From: an uncultured Acetobacteraceae bacterium | Lineage (GTDB): Bacteria; Pseudomonadota; Alphaproteobacteria; Acetobacterales; Acetobacteraceae | Length of the DNA: 64,000 bases | Assembly (NCBI GenBank): GCA_943912335.1 | Contig: CALTUD010000010.1 | Coordinates: forward strand, 40,907-104,906 | Reading direction: 5' to 3' | Shown here: positions 1 through 9,800 of the stretch, piece by piece | Position numbering within the stretch: the stretch's first letter is position 1 | How the letters are laid out: the number at the start of each line of letters is the position of its first letter | Notes under the pieces: generated by a model | Told to the model about the DNA's origin: nothing | The model's input: the letters and a program-made list of their open reading frames with translations, nothing else | Database searches by the model: none | Made by a program: the position numbers and the translations under genes

Positions 1-728
1 TGCAGGAACAACAGGCCGAGCAGCGGGGTCTTCTCGACGATGGCGGTGCGGTGATCGTGCGCATCGGCGGCGCGGTGCTCGGCGAACGAGCGGAGCAGGG
101 CGAGCGAGAAGCCGGGATACACGAACAGCAGCGCGAACCGGGCCAGGGACAGGTGGCAGACCAGAACGAGCCAGCCGAGCACCAGAACGAGGCCGGGCAC
201 ATGCAGGAGCCAGTCGCGCAGCGCCTCGCGGTCGCCGCGCAGAACGGCCCTGGCGTCGCGGGCGAGGAAGGCGGCGATGCCGAGGGCGGGGCCGATGGTG
301 AGGCGGCCGAGCAGGGTGGCGTTGAGGTTCAGCATGGCGCGCCGGACCGGACCGGCGGCGGCGAAGCGTTCGGCGGTGATGTAGTGGCTTTCCGGATCGT
401 CGAGCGGATCGGTGAGCAGGCCGGCGTGATGGCCCAGATGGCTGCGTTTGTAGCGTTCGTAGGGGAGCCAGAGGCTGAGCGGGATCGCGCCGATCAGGTC
501 GTTGAGGCGTGACCAGGGGGTGGGGTGGCCGTGGATCACCTCGTGCTGGAGCGACATGTGCCAGGCGGTGAGCCAGGCGCCGAGCGGCAGCACCAGCCAC
601 CAGGGCAGGGTGGGGGCATGGACGGTGAGCAGCATCCAGCACCCGTAGATCAACGCGGCGAGGGCCACCGAAGGCCATTCGACCGTACGGGGCGTGGGAC
701 GGGGTGGGGAGATGCTTGCCGCGACCAT
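1..728 (-). CDS. Fatty acid desaturase family protein (partial, C-terminus outside window)
   Basis: This is an integral-membrane di-iron desaturase or hydroxylase of the fatty acid desaturase superfamily, reading out of the window on the minus strand. Translation from the ATG at 728 gives hydrophobic segments near residues 21-37 and 42-58. The first histidine box follows at 62-68 (HEVIHGH) and the second at 97-101 (HLGHH), then further membrane segments around residues 170-210. The third histidine box would lie past position 1, so the protein is incomplete here. Such enzymes use O2 and reduced electron carrier to desaturate or hydroxylate lipids; the exact substrate (fatty acyl chain, carotenoid or other) cannot be told. 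It is divergent from the gene starting at 806, with about 77 bases between the two starts. Confidence 0.8.
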   Translation of the reverse strand, partial: MVAASISPPRPTPRTVEWPSVALAALIYGCWMLLTVHAPTLPWWLVLPLGAWLTAWHMSLQHEVIHGHPTPWSRLNDLIGAIPLSLWLPYERYKRSHLGHHAGLLTDPLDDPESHYITAERFAAAGPVRRAMLNLNATLLGRLTIGPALGIAAFLARDARAVLRGDREALRDWLLHVPGLVLVLGWLVLVCHLSLARFALLFVYPGFSLALLRSFAEHRAADAHDHRTAIVEKTPLLGLLFL

Positions 729-805
729 GCCCGGGAGCTTAGCGGGAATTTGTGTGGTTTCAAGAAATACCGCATCGTCGGCGTGATAGAGGGTGAAGGA
801 GCGCT

Positions 806-1603
806 GTGAACCGTCTTTCTGCTAGTCTGCCGATGTACGATCTGCCGGAGTTGCGGGCGGAAACGGATGCGTTGTGGGCGGCGATCGCGGCGCGGCTGCC
901 GGGAGATGCGGGGACACCGGCGGTGCTCGAGCGGCCGGACGATCTGGAGTCGCATTGGCGCGATCCGGCGCTGCTGCTGTCGCAGACCTGTGGGTTGCCG
1001 TTGCTGGCGCTGGGGCCGGGGGTGCGCGTGGTGGCGACGCCGTCCTATCGCGCGGAAGGGTGCAGGGACGGGTTCTACCGGAGTGCGCTGGTGGTGCGGC
1101 GGGACGATCCGGCGCGAACGTTGGCCGATCTGCGCGGGCGACGGGCCGCGATCAACGGATGGTGCAGCAATTCGGGCATGAACCTGCTGCGGGCGAGCGT
1201 GGCGCCGCTGGCGCGTGGCGGGCGGTTCTTCGGCACGGTGTCGGTGTCCGGCAATCATGTTTCCAGCATGGCGATGGTATCGGCAGGCGAAGCGGATCTG
1301 GCGGCGATCGACGCGGTGACGCTGGCGCTTCTGCGTGCCGTGCGGCCGGACGCGCTCGCGGCGCTGCGTGTGTTGGGCTGGACGGCCGACGCGCCGGGAT
1401 TGCCGCTGATCACGGCGCAGGGCGCGGCGACGGGCGAGAGGCTGCACGCGGCGTTGCGGTCGGTCGCGCGCGATCCGGCCGTGCGACCGGTGCTGGCGGT
1501 TTTGCGGATCGAGGGCTTCGCGGTTCTGCCGGACGATGCGTATGCGCGGATCGGCGCGCTGGCGCGGCAGGCCGCCGAGGCGGGTTATCCCGTGCTGCGC
1601 TAG
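806..1603 (+). CDS. PhnD-like phosphate/phosphonate-type binding protein, no signal peptide
   Basis: A 265-residue protein resembling the PhnD/SsuA-type solute-binding fold used by phosphate, phosphite and phosphonate ABC importers. The N-terminal half ends with ADLRGRRAAING and a Ser-rich region (SNSGMN), and the second lobe contains the SVSGNHVSSMAMV stretch. The GTG at 806 is supported by an AAGGAG-like ribosome site at 795-800. No signal peptide or lipobox is present, and no permease or ATPase gene adjoins it, so a transport role is doubtful; it may be a cytoplasmic sensor or an enzyme using the same fold. Its stop codon overlaps the stop of the convergent receptor gene (shared CTAG at 1600-1603). 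An in-frame ATG at 836 is an alternative start. Confidence 0.65.
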   Translation: MNRLSASLPMYDLPELRAETDALWAAIAARLPGDAGTPAVLERPDDLESHWRDPALLLSQTCGLPLLALGPGVRVVATPSYRAEGCRDGFYRSALVVRRDDPARTLADLRGRRAAINGWCSNSGMNLLRASVAPLARGGRFFGTVSVSGNHVSSMAMVSAGEADLAAIDAVTLALLRAVRPDALAALRVLGWTADAPGLPLITAQGAATGERLHAALRSVARDPAVRPVLAVLRIEGFAVLPDDAYARIGALARQAAEAGYPVLR

Positions 1604-3906
1604 AAGCTGACGCCGACCGAGCCGAAGAACTGTCTTGGCGCGCCCATCAGGAAGGTCTGGTAATCGCCGGAGAGCGAATTGCCGTTCTCGCCCGTGGTGG
1701 CGACGTAGCGCGTGTTGAACAGGTTGTAGGCGTTGAACTGAACGTCGACGCGGCTGAGCGGGCCGTGGTCGGCCAGCACATAGCGTGCGCCGAGATTGGC
1801 GATGAAATAGCCCGGCACCGAGGCGTCGTTGGTGTAGCTGATATAGCGATGCGCGTAGTAGTTGCCGTCGATATGGGCGTTCAGGCGGCCGAGCTGATAG
1901 GCGATGCTACCTTTGTACATCAGCGTCGGATAGTTCGGCACCGACTTTCCGCGCAGGTTCGAGGTGCCGGCGGAAGTCGTCAGGTCGTCGTCGAAGGTGG
2001 AACGGTTGTAGGAGATCGAGTTGTAGAGCGACAAATGCGGCAACGGGTAGAGCGTTCCGCTGAGTTCGACGCCGTTGGTGGTGACGCCGCCGACATTCTG
2101 CACGGCGGTGATCGGGCTGATCACCGGGCCGAACGAGATGGTTTGCAGGCGGTTCGAGAAGTCGACGTGGTAGAGAGAGAGAAGCGCGACCAGGGGGCGG
2201 GTGGTCAGGCGGTAGCCGCCTTCGTAGACCCAGTCGGTTTCAGGTTTGAGCGTGTTCTGGATCTGCCGGAATCCGGCCTCGTTGGCGCTCCAGGGGGTGT
2301 TGGAACTGTTGGTGCCGAACCCGTCCTCGGGAAAGCTTCGCATGTTGTGCGAGATGTCAGCGAAAAGCTCGTTGTGCGGGGCGAAGCGCCAGTTGGCGCT
2401 GAGCTGCGGCAGGAAGGCGTTGGAGGCGGTGAGGGCGCCGGTGCCGACGCGGGTGCCGCCATTATAGGCCGGGTCCTGCTGCGTCGCCTCGTTTCCCGTG
2501 CGGACGACGAGGGATCGGAAACCGGCATTCAGCGTCAGGCTCGGCAGGATGCGCCATGTGTCCTGCAGATGGAACTGGACGGTGTTGGTGTTCCAGATCT
2601 CCGCCCAGGGCACGGCGAACGGATTGTCGGGTGTATGATCGTTGAGATCGCCGAGCGTGCCCTGGCCGAGCAGCGGCGCTTGCGAGAAATAGCGCGCTTC
2701 TGTGAACTGGCCGTATTCGTACCATAGCCCGGTTTCCACCGTGTGCCGTCCGATGCTCCAGTTCAACGCGGAGAGCAGGCCGTAGCGGGTGATTCCCGGT
2801 TGCTGCGTGCGGACGGAAAGCGGCGCGCCGTTCGGGGAGGGGGTGTAGGGCGTGGTCCAGGTGGAATAGCCGTTATCGCCATGGCCGTAGACCGTGCTCT
2901 TCCAGTTCAGCGTATCGGCGAGCTGGGTGTCGTAGGTGGCGGCCGACAGGAAATCCTGACGGCGTGCCGTGCCGGAATAATAGGAGACGTCGGTCGGATC
3001 GGCGGTGAGCTGTTCGTTGTTGGTGAAGATTCCCTCGGCGGCGCGATAGGCGGCGGCGTAGTTCGGATAGAAGTTGTCGACCCGGCCGCCGAGCGTGCGC
3101 AGATAGTCCAGCGACTCGTCCTGGTAGTCGAACTGGCTGATGCGGCTCCAGTCGAAGAATACCGTCACGTTGGAAAGCGGGCCGAGCGGTTGCAGCAGCT
3201 TCGCGTTGACCTGATCACTCCTGTTGTAGCCGGCGCCTTTCCATTTATCGAGTTCGGTGTGCGCGAAGGAGGCGGTGATGCGTGTTCCGGTCGGGTTCAG
3301 CGTGCCGCTCTCGACGCGGGCATAGGTGCGGAAGGTGTCGTTGCTGCCGAAGGTCTGTTCGAGACGGCCGCCCGGTTTCTCCGACGGATCGGCAGAGAAG
3401 AACTGCAGCGCGCCGCCCAGATTCGAGGAGGATGCGATCGCGACGCTGCCGGCGCCCTGCGAAACGCTGGCGCGGGCGACGTTGTCGCTGATGATCGCGC
3501 GGGTGATGCTGAGGCCGTTGTAGTTGTTGAAGGCCTGATCGCCGAGCGGAATGCCGTCGAGGGTGAAGCCGAGCTGCGACTGCGCGAAGCCGCGCACGAA
3601 CACGCGGGCCGACCATTCGTAGGCGCCGAACGGATCGGCGGACTGGAAATCCACGCCGGGCAGTGTTGCGAGAGCCTTGATCGGGTTGGTGCCGGGGGCG
3701 GCGGCCTGGATCGTCTTCGCCGTGATCTGCGTCATCTGCCGGGTCGAGCCCTGACCGAACACGGTGACGGCTTCGGGCGCGGTCTTGTCGGTTTTCGTGT
3801 TCGCCGTCTGCGCGTGGGCCGGAACGGAGACGGCACCCCCGATCGCGGCCAGCATGGTGCAGGAGAGAAGCCACAGCCGATCGAGGCGGCGGAAAGACGA
3901 CGACAT
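1600..3906 (-). CDS. TonB-dependent outer membrane receptor
   Basis: A 768-residue outer-membrane beta-barrel receptor that would import a bound ligand with energy from TonB-ExbBD. The ATG at 3906 is chosen because it gives a good signal peptide (basic n-region, hydrophobic residues 11-28, cleavage after AHA near 32). A plug domain follows at about 45-200, with the typical phrases KALATLPGVDF, FVRGF and FTLDGIPLGDQ. The rest is barrel, ending in aromatic-rich strands and a terminal Phe (GSVGVSF). The ligand is unknown; no siderophore or vitamin genes are adjacent. An inverted repeat about 100 bases upstream (4006-4029) may be an operator. It lies downstream of the NADH dehydrogenase gene on the same strand, with 150 bases between. 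Confidence 0.9.
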   Translation of the reverse strand: MSSSFRRLDRLWLLSCTMLAAIGGAVSVPAHAQTANTKTDKTAPEAVTVFGQGSTRQMTQITAKTIQAAAPGTNPIKALATLPGVDFQSADPFGAYEWSARVFVRGFAQSQLGFTLDGIPLGDQAFNNYNGLSITRAIISDNVARASVSQGAGSVAIASSSNLGGALQFFSADPSEKPGGRLEQTFGSNDTFRTYARVESGTLNPTGTRITASFAHTELDKWKGAGYNRSDQVNAKLLQPLGPLSNVTVFFDWSRISQFDYQDESLDYLRTLGGRVDNFYPNYAAAYRAAEGIFTNNEQLTADPTDVSYYSGTARRQDFLSAATYDTQLADTLNWKSTVYGHGDNGYSTWTTPYTPSPNGAPLSVRTQQPGITRYGLLSALNWSIGRHTVETGLWYEYGQFTEARYFSQAPLLGQGTLGDLNDHTPDNPFAVPWAEIWNTNTVQFHLQDTWRILPSLTLNAGFRSLVVRTGNEATQQDPAYNGGTRVGTGALTASNAFLPQLSANWRFAPHNELFADISHNMRSFPEDGFGTNSSNTPWSANEAGFRQIQNTLKPETDWVYEGGYRLTTRPLVALLSLYHVDFSNRLQTISFGPVISPITAVQNVGGVTTNGVELSGTLYPLPHLSLYNSISYNRSTFDDDLTTSAGTSNLRGKSVPNYPTLMYKGSIAYQLGRLNAHIDGNYYAHRYISYTNDASVPGYFIANLGARYVLADHGPLSRVDVQFNAYNLFNTRYVATTGENGNSLSGDYQTFLMGAPRQFFGSVGVSF

Positions 3907-4005
3907 GGGCAGATCCGCTCGAACAGGCAACGACCGGACGACCCTAGTCCGGGGTTCGGGCGAATGACTATCGGGGGAACGGTAGGTTCGTGAATAAACG
4001 ACGGC

Positions 4006-4029
4006 CGTGTGACAATAATGTATCACACG
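4006..4029. promoter_or_regulatory. Inverted repeat upstream of the TonB receptor
   Basis: CGTGTGA at 4006-4012 and TCACACG at 4023-4029 form a perfect 7-base inverted repeat with an AT-rich 10-base spacer. It lies about 100 bases before the receptor start and between two same-strand genes. It could be a dimeric repressor site or a weak terminator for the preceding dehydrogenase; no T tract follows on the minus strand. A regulator cannot be named. Confidence 0.35.
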
Positions 4030-4056
4030 ACGCGTCGGTGTGGATAAGGCGTGGTT

Positions 4057-5388
4057 TCAGGGTCTTGGACCAGGCTTGCCGGTGATGATGCGTGCGCCGC
4101 GGGCGTAGGTGAGCCAGGCGGCGACCCACTGGATATAGGTGACGAGGCGGTTGCGGGTGCTGATCAGCAGCATCAGATGCACGGCGCTCCACAGGAACCA
4201 GGCCGGCCGTCCGGTAAGTTTGATCCAGCCGAAATTGGCGACGGCGGTGGAGCCGCCGATCATCGCGAGCTGGCCCCAGTCCTTGTAGCGGAACGGGGGC
4301 GGGGTCGGTTGTCCCGACAGGCGGGCATCGATCACCTCGGCGACGTAGGCACCCTGTTGCTTGGCGACCGAGCCGAGGCCGGGAAGGGGGCGTCCTTTCG
4401 CGTCGTCGAGCGAGGACGCGTCGCCGATCACGAAGATGGACGGATCGGCGGGCAGGGAGCAATCCGGCTTCACCGGCACGAGGCCGCGCTTGTTGCCGTC
4501 GACGCCGAGCCAGCGCGCGACGGGGGTCGCCTGCGTGCCCGCCGCCCAGAACACGCAATCGGCGTCGATGCGTTCGTTGCCGGCCTGCACCCCGGCTTCG
4601 TCGAGCGTGGAGACGCCGGCGCCCAGATGCAGCTCGACGCCCATGGTGCGCAGTCGCCTGGCGGCATAGTCCGAAAGGCGTCGCGGAAAGGTCGCCAGAA
4701 CGCGATCACCGGCATCGCACAGGACGATGCGCGAATGTTGCGGGTCGATGTGACGGAAATCGCGCTTCAATGTCGTGTGCGCGAGTTCGCTGATGGCGCC
4801 GGCCAGTTCGACGCCGGTAGGGCCTGCGCCGATCACCACGAAGGTGAGCAGACGACGCCGCGCCTCCGGGTCGGGTTCGCGTTCCGCGCGTTCGAAGGCG
4901 AGCAGCAGCCGGTCACGCACCGCGAGGGCGTCGGCGGCGCTCTTGAGGGCCGGTGCGCGCCGCACCCAGTCGTCATGGCCGAACCAGGAATACACCGCGC
5001 CCGTGGCGAGGATCAGCGTGTCGAACGGGACCGGTTCGCCGTTCTCCAGCAGCACGCGCCGGTTTTCGCGATCGACCCCGGACACGGTGGCCATCAGCAC
5101 GGTGGCGCCGGGCATCCGGGCCAGCATGGAGCGCAGCGGCACGGCGATGGTGGTGTCGTCGAGCGCCGCGGTCGCGACCTGATACAACAGAGGCTGGAAC
5201 AGGGTGTGGTTGGTGCGATCGATCAGCGTCACGGTGCAGCGCCGGTGACGCAGCGCCGAGCGCAGGCCGAGTGCCGCGTTCAGGCCGCCGAACCCGCCGC
5301 CGACGATCACGACGCGGTGAACGCCGCCGGAGGGTACGTGTGTCGCGGAAACGGAAGCGGGGTTCTGGGCTGATTCGAACGATGTCAT
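4057..5388 (-). CDS. ndh: Type II NADH dehydrogenase (NDH-2)
   Basis: A 443-residue membrane-peripheral flavoprotein that oxidises NADH and reduces quinone without pumping protons. It suits the short respiratory chains of acetic acid bacteria. It shows the FAD dinucleotide motif GGGFGG at residues 30-35, a second NAD(P)H-binding motif GAGPTG at 187-192, the WAAGTQATP segment, and the FAD-contact FVIGDAS. The C-terminal 70 residues are aromatic and amphipathic, as expected for the membrane anchor of this family. The ATG at 5388 is preferred over an in-frame TTG at 5415. It is divergent from the efflux adaptor gene, with 151 bases between starts. The precise symbol is by family resemblance. Confidence 0.88.
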   Translation of the reverse strand: MTSFESAQNPASVSATHVPSGGVHRVVIVGGGFGGLNAALGLRSALRHRRCTVTLIDRTNHTLFQPLLYQVATAALDDTTIAVPLRSMLARMPGATVLMATVSGVDRENRRVLLENGEPVPFDTLILATGAVYSWFGHDDWVRRAPALKSAADALAVRDRLLLAFERAEREPDPEARRRLLTFVVIGAGPTGVELAGAISELAHTTLKRDFRHIDPQHSRIVLCDAGDRVLATFPRRLSDYAARRLRTMGVELHLGAGVSTLDEAGVQAGNERIDADCVFWAAGTQATPVARWLGVDGNKRGLVPVKPDCSLPADPSIFVIGDASSLDDAKGRPLPGLGSVAKQQGAYVAEVIDARLSGQPTPPPFRYKDWGQLAMIGGSTAVANFGWIKLTGRPAWFLWSAVHLMLLISTRNRLVTYIQWVAAWLTYARGARIITGKPGPRP

Positions 5389-5461
5389 GGGGCGTCCACC
5401 GTGATCGGCCGGCAACGTGCTGCAATGCGGGAGGTTGCCTGACCGGGGCGTGGCCGGGTAA

Positions 5462-5491
5462 TGACCGTATGGTCAGCGTTCGATCGGAACG
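5462..5491. promoter_or_regulatory. Two adjacent palindromes between ndh and the RND efflux operon
   Basis: TGACC at 5462-5466 and GGTCA at 5471-5475 form a perfect inverted repeat with spacer GTAT. Right after it, CGTTC at 5477-5481 and GAACG at 5487-5491 form a second one. They lie 50-80 bases before the efflux adaptor start, where a TetR- or MarR-type repressor site would be expected. No such regulator gene is adjacent, so the assignment is inference only. Confidence 0.35.
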
Positions 5492-5539
5492 CGGCACCGG
5501 CGCCCGATCGGCGTGCGGGTCGAAGCAAGGACGACAAGA

Positions 5540-6832
5540 ATGGCGCTCGAACCCGTTTCCGTTTCGGCCCGTGCGACTGGCTTCGGCCTGCTTCTTGCCG
5601 GACTTCTGTCCGGAACCGCCTTCGCGGCCATGCCCGGACAGCCGAACCGGCCGCCGGTGGTGGGCGTGCAGCCCGTGGGGCATGAGGACGTCACCGCCAG
5701 TTCCGACTACATCGGCCGCATCCAGGCGATCGACCGGGTGGCGCTCGTCCCGCGCGTGACCGCCTTCCTCGAGAAGCGCCTGTTCGATGAAGGCTCCGAG
5801 GTGAAGAAGGGCGATCTGCTCTATGTGCTGGAGCAGCCGCCGTTCCAGGCCTCGGTTCTGGCGCAACAGGGCGCTCTGGCGCAGGCGCAGGCCAACGTGG
5901 CCAATGCCGGGATCACCTTCGAGCGGCAGAAGGCGCTGCTGAGCACGCCGGCCGGCCAGAAGCAGTCCTACGACAACGCGCTCGCATCCGCGCGCTCCAA
6001 TGCCGCCGCGGTGACCACGGCGCAGGCCAATCTTCAGAACGCGCAGATCCAGCTCGGCTATACCGAGATCAGGGCGCCCGTGGATGGCCGCATCTCGGCC
6101 ACCTCCGTGAACCAGGGCAACGTGGTGAGCCCGTCTTCCGGCACGCTGGCGACCATCGTGACGCAGGACCCGATGTATGTGGTGTTTCCGGCCGCCAGCC
6201 GCGACGTGCTGATGCTGCAGAAGAAGTACCAGGGCGTCGGCGGCATCAGCCAGGCGGCGGTGAAGCTGACGCTCGGCGACGGATCGCAGTACGACCAAGT
6301 CGCCAAGCTCGACTACGTGTCGCCGACCGTGTCGCAGAACACCGACACCATCACGTTGCGGGCCACCGTGCCCAACCCGAAGCGCGGCGATGCGAACAGC
6401 GACGGCGTGAGTACGCGCGAGCTGGTGGACGGCGAGTTCGTCACCGTGACGGTGGCCGATCCGCATCCGGTCAACCATCTGGTGGTGCCGCGCGCGGCGG
6501 TGCTGTCGGACCAGCAGGGCAACTACGTGTTCCTGTTGGCGCAGGGCAACAAGGCCAAGCGCCAGGACATCACGCTGGGCGAGACCGTGGGCAGCAACGG
6601 CGTGGTGCTGTCCGGGCTCAAGGACGGCGACAAGGTGATCGTGGACGGCATCCAGAAGCTGCATGACGGCATCCAGGTGACGCCGGCCGAGCCGCAGGCG
6701 GTGGTGCCCGATCCAGGTGCCAAGGCGGCGGAAGCGGAAACGCAGCGCACCAACGGCATCGGCGGCGCGAGCGGGACCGGGGCGCCCGCCGCCCAGGGCG
6801 GCACCCCGCCTGCCGGCGGCGGCCAGCACTGA
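5540..6832 (+). CDS. RND efflux periplasmic adaptor subunit (membrane fusion protein)
   Basis: A 430-residue AcrA/MexA-type adaptor that bridges the inner-membrane pump to an outer-membrane channel. The ATG at 5540 has AAGGA ten bases upstream and gives a signal sequence whose hydrophobic core spans about residues 13-29, ending in TAFA. A lipoyl/barrel-sandwich segment follows (DYIGRIQAIDRVALVPRV and later EIRAPVDGRIS), split by a coiled-coil hairpin of Ala/Gln-rich helices at about 95-160. The C-terminus is Gly/Ala/Pro-rich. No lipobox Cys is seen, unlike AcrA. It is the first gene of a two-gene operon; the pump gene begins 58 bases downstream. No TolC/OprM-like gene follows, so the pump must borrow an outer-membrane factor. 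Confidence 0.92.
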   Translation: MALEPVSVSARATGFGLLLAGLLSGTAFAAMPGQPNRPPVVGVQPVGHEDVTASSDYIGRIQAIDRVALVPRVTAFLEKRLFDEGSEVKKGDLLYVLEQPPFQASVLAQQGALAQAQANVANAGITFERQKALLSTPAGQKQSYDNALASARSNAAAVTTAQANLQNAQIQLGYTEIRAPVDGRISATSVNQGNVVSPSSGTLATIVTQDPMYVVFPAASRDVLMLQKKYQGVGGISQAAVKLTLGDGSQYDQVAKLDYVSPTVSQNTDTITLRATVPNPKRGDANSDGVSTRELVDGEFVTVTVADPHPVNHLVVPRAAVLSDQQGNYVFLLAQGNKAKRQDITLGETVGSNGVVLSGLKDGDKVIVDGIQKLHDGIQVTPAEPQAVVPDPGAKAAEAETQRTNGIGGASGTGAPAAQGGTPPAGGGQH

Positions 6833-6890
6833 TCCCCGTCCTGATCCTGTTTCACCTTCCAGCGGCCCTGGCCGTGCGGGGAGCCAAGCG

Positions 6891-9800
6891 ATGATTTCCG
6901 GCGTCTTCATCGACCGTCCCAGGTTGGCGATCGTGATCGCGATCGTCATCACCCTGGCCGGTCTGGTCGGGCTGACCCGAATCCCGGTCGCCCAGTTCCC
7001 CGACATCGTGCCGCCGCAGGTGCAGGTGGCGGCGACCTATCCGGGCGCGTCGGCCACCGTGGTGGAGGAAAGCGTCGCACAGCCGATCGAGGCCCAGGTC
7101 GTGGGCGTCGACAAGATGATCTACATGCGCTCGGTCAGCGGCAATGACGGGTCCTACAACCTCACCGTGTCGTTCGAGCTGGGCACCAACCCGGACGTCA
7201 ACACGGTGAACGTGCTGAACCGGGTGCAGACCGCCAATGCCGAATTGCCTTCCACCGTGCAGGCCGAAGGTCTCACGGTGCAGAAGCGTTCGTCGGCGAT
7301 CCTGATGTTCGTGAACTTCTACAGCCCGTCCCGGAAGTTCGACCCGCTCTTCATCGCCAACTACGCCACCATCAACGTCATCGACGTGATCTCCCGTACG
7401 CCGGGCGTGGGCCAGGCGGCGCTGCTGTCGCGCCAGAAATACTCGATGCGGATCTGGTTCGACACCAACCGGCTGACCAATCTGGGTCTGTCGCCGTCGG
7501 ACATCACGAGCGCGGTGTCGGCGCAGAACACGGTGGCGGCGGTGGGGCGCATCGGTGCGCGCCCGGTGGGGCCGGACCAGCAGTACCAGTTCAACGTGCA
7601 GACCCAGGGGCGTCTCGTCACGCCCGAGCAGTTCGGCAACATCGTGGTGCGGGCCAACCCGGACGGGTCGGTGCTGCGTCTGCGCGACGTGGCGCGGATC
7701 GAGCTCGGCGCGCAGACGCTGGATTCCGAATCGCGCTTCGACGGCGTGCCGTCGGTGGCGCTGGCGATCTATCTGTCGCCCGGCGCGAACGCGCTGGATA
7801 CCGCGTCTGCCGTCAAGCAGCATCTGGCGTCGCTCGGAGAGCGTTTCCCGCCCGGCCTCGCCTACAACGTCACCTATGACAGCACCGACTTCGTGCACGA
7901 CACGGTGCACGAGGTTCTGCGCACCATCGTGGAAGCCTTCGTGCTGGTGGTGCTGGTGGTGTTCCTGTTCCTGGGCAGCCTGCGCGCCACCATCATTCCC
8001 ACCATCGCCGTTCCGGTAAGCCTGATCGGCGCGTTCGCCGGCATGAGCGCGCTGGGGTTCTCCGCCAACACCGTGTCTCTGCTGGCCATGGTGCTGGCGA
8101 TCGGCATCGTGGTCGACGACGCCATCGTGGTGGTGGAGAACGTCGAGCGGGTGATGGAGGAGGAGCCGGATCTGTCGCCGCCCGAGGCGGCGCGGAAGGC
8201 GATGACGCAGATCACCGGGCCGATCATCGCCATCACCCTGGTTCTGCTGTCGGTGTTCGTGCCGATCGCCTTCATTCCCGGCCTGTCCGGCGTTCTGTTC
8301 CGGCAGTTCGCGGTGACGATCTGCATCGCGATGCTGATCTCGGCCCTGAACGCCCTGACCCTGTCGCCGGCTCTGTGCGGCGTGTTCCTGCGCCATTCCG
8401 GCGAGCGTCGCGGCTTCGTCGGCCGCATCCTCCAGCGCATCCTGGGGCTGATCGACACGGTGCGCGACGGCTATGCGCGGATTGTGGCGCGTCTGCTCGG
8501 GTTCGCGATCGGCGGCGTGATGGTGGTTCTCCTGTGCGGCGCGATCATCGCCCTCATGCAGCGTTCCATGCCGGTGGGCTTCCTGCCGGAGGAGGACCAG
8601 GGCGGCTTCTTCATCAACGTGCAGCTTCCCGACGGCGCGTCCGTGTCGCGCACAAGCGGCGTGGTGGCGCAGGTGGAGAAGCTGGCCAAGAACCTGCCCG
8701 GCGCCGCGCATACCTTCGGGGTGATCGGGTATTCGTTCCTGGATACGGTGCAGGAGCCGAACGCCGGCTTCGTGTTCGTGCGCCTGAAGCCGTTCGCGGA
8801 CCGCACCACGGAACAAACCAACGCGATGGTGCTGATCGGCCATCTGTTCGGCGAGACCAGCCAGATGCGTCAGGCGACGGTGTTTCCGTTCAACCTGCCG
8901 CCGATCATCGGTTTGTCGCCCGGCGGCGGTTTCGAATACGAGCTGGAAGCGCTGGAAGGCCAATCGCCGTCCGAATTGTCGTCGCAGATGCAGGGTCTGC
9001 TGGCGGCGGCGAACCAGACCGGCCTGCTGGCGCGGGTGTTCACCACCTTCACCGCGACCACGCCGTCTCTGTATCTCGACATCGACCGCGCCAAGGCGCA
9101 GGCGCTCGGCGTCAACGTGGCCGACATCTTCAGCAGTCTGCAGACCACGCTGGGCGGATCGTACGTCAACGACTTCAACCTGTTCGGCCGCGTCTGGCAG
9201 GTGAACGTGGAAGGCGAAGCGCGCGACCGCGACAAGATCGACGATCTGTGGCGGCTGTATATCCGCAACAATACCGGCGGGACCGTGCCGCTGCGTGCGC
9301 TCGCGACGCTGCGCTACATCACCGGGCCGCAGGCGATCACGCGCTACAACAACTATCGCGCCATCACCATCAACGGCACGCCGGCGCCGGGCGTCTCGTC
9401 CGGCACCGCCCTGGCGGCTATGGCCGACGTGTCCAAGAGCACGCTGCAGAACGGCTACAACTACGAGTGGACCAGCACGGCGTATCAGGAGGTCCAGGCG
9501 GCCGGAAAGACCGGCATCATTCTGGCGATGGCGCTTCTGTTCGCCTTCCTGTTCCTGGTGGCGCTCTACGAGAGCTGGATCATTCCGATCCCGGTGTTGA
9601 TGTCTGTGGCGGTGGGCGTGCTGGGGGCGTTCATCGGCATCCGGCTCAGCGGGCTGTCGCTCGATCTCTATGCCGAGATCGGTCTGGTGGTGCTGATCGC
9701 GCTCGCGGCCAAGAACGGCATTCTGATCATCGAATTCGCCAAGGAGCGGCGGGAAGCCGGGGAAAGCATCCGCGATGCGGCGATCCAGGGCGCCAGCATG

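Noticed and set aside
4006..4029. Reading the TGTGA...TCACA dyad as a CRP/FNR site
   Set aside because: The spacer is 10 bases rather than the 6 typical of CRP, so the factor is left unnamed.
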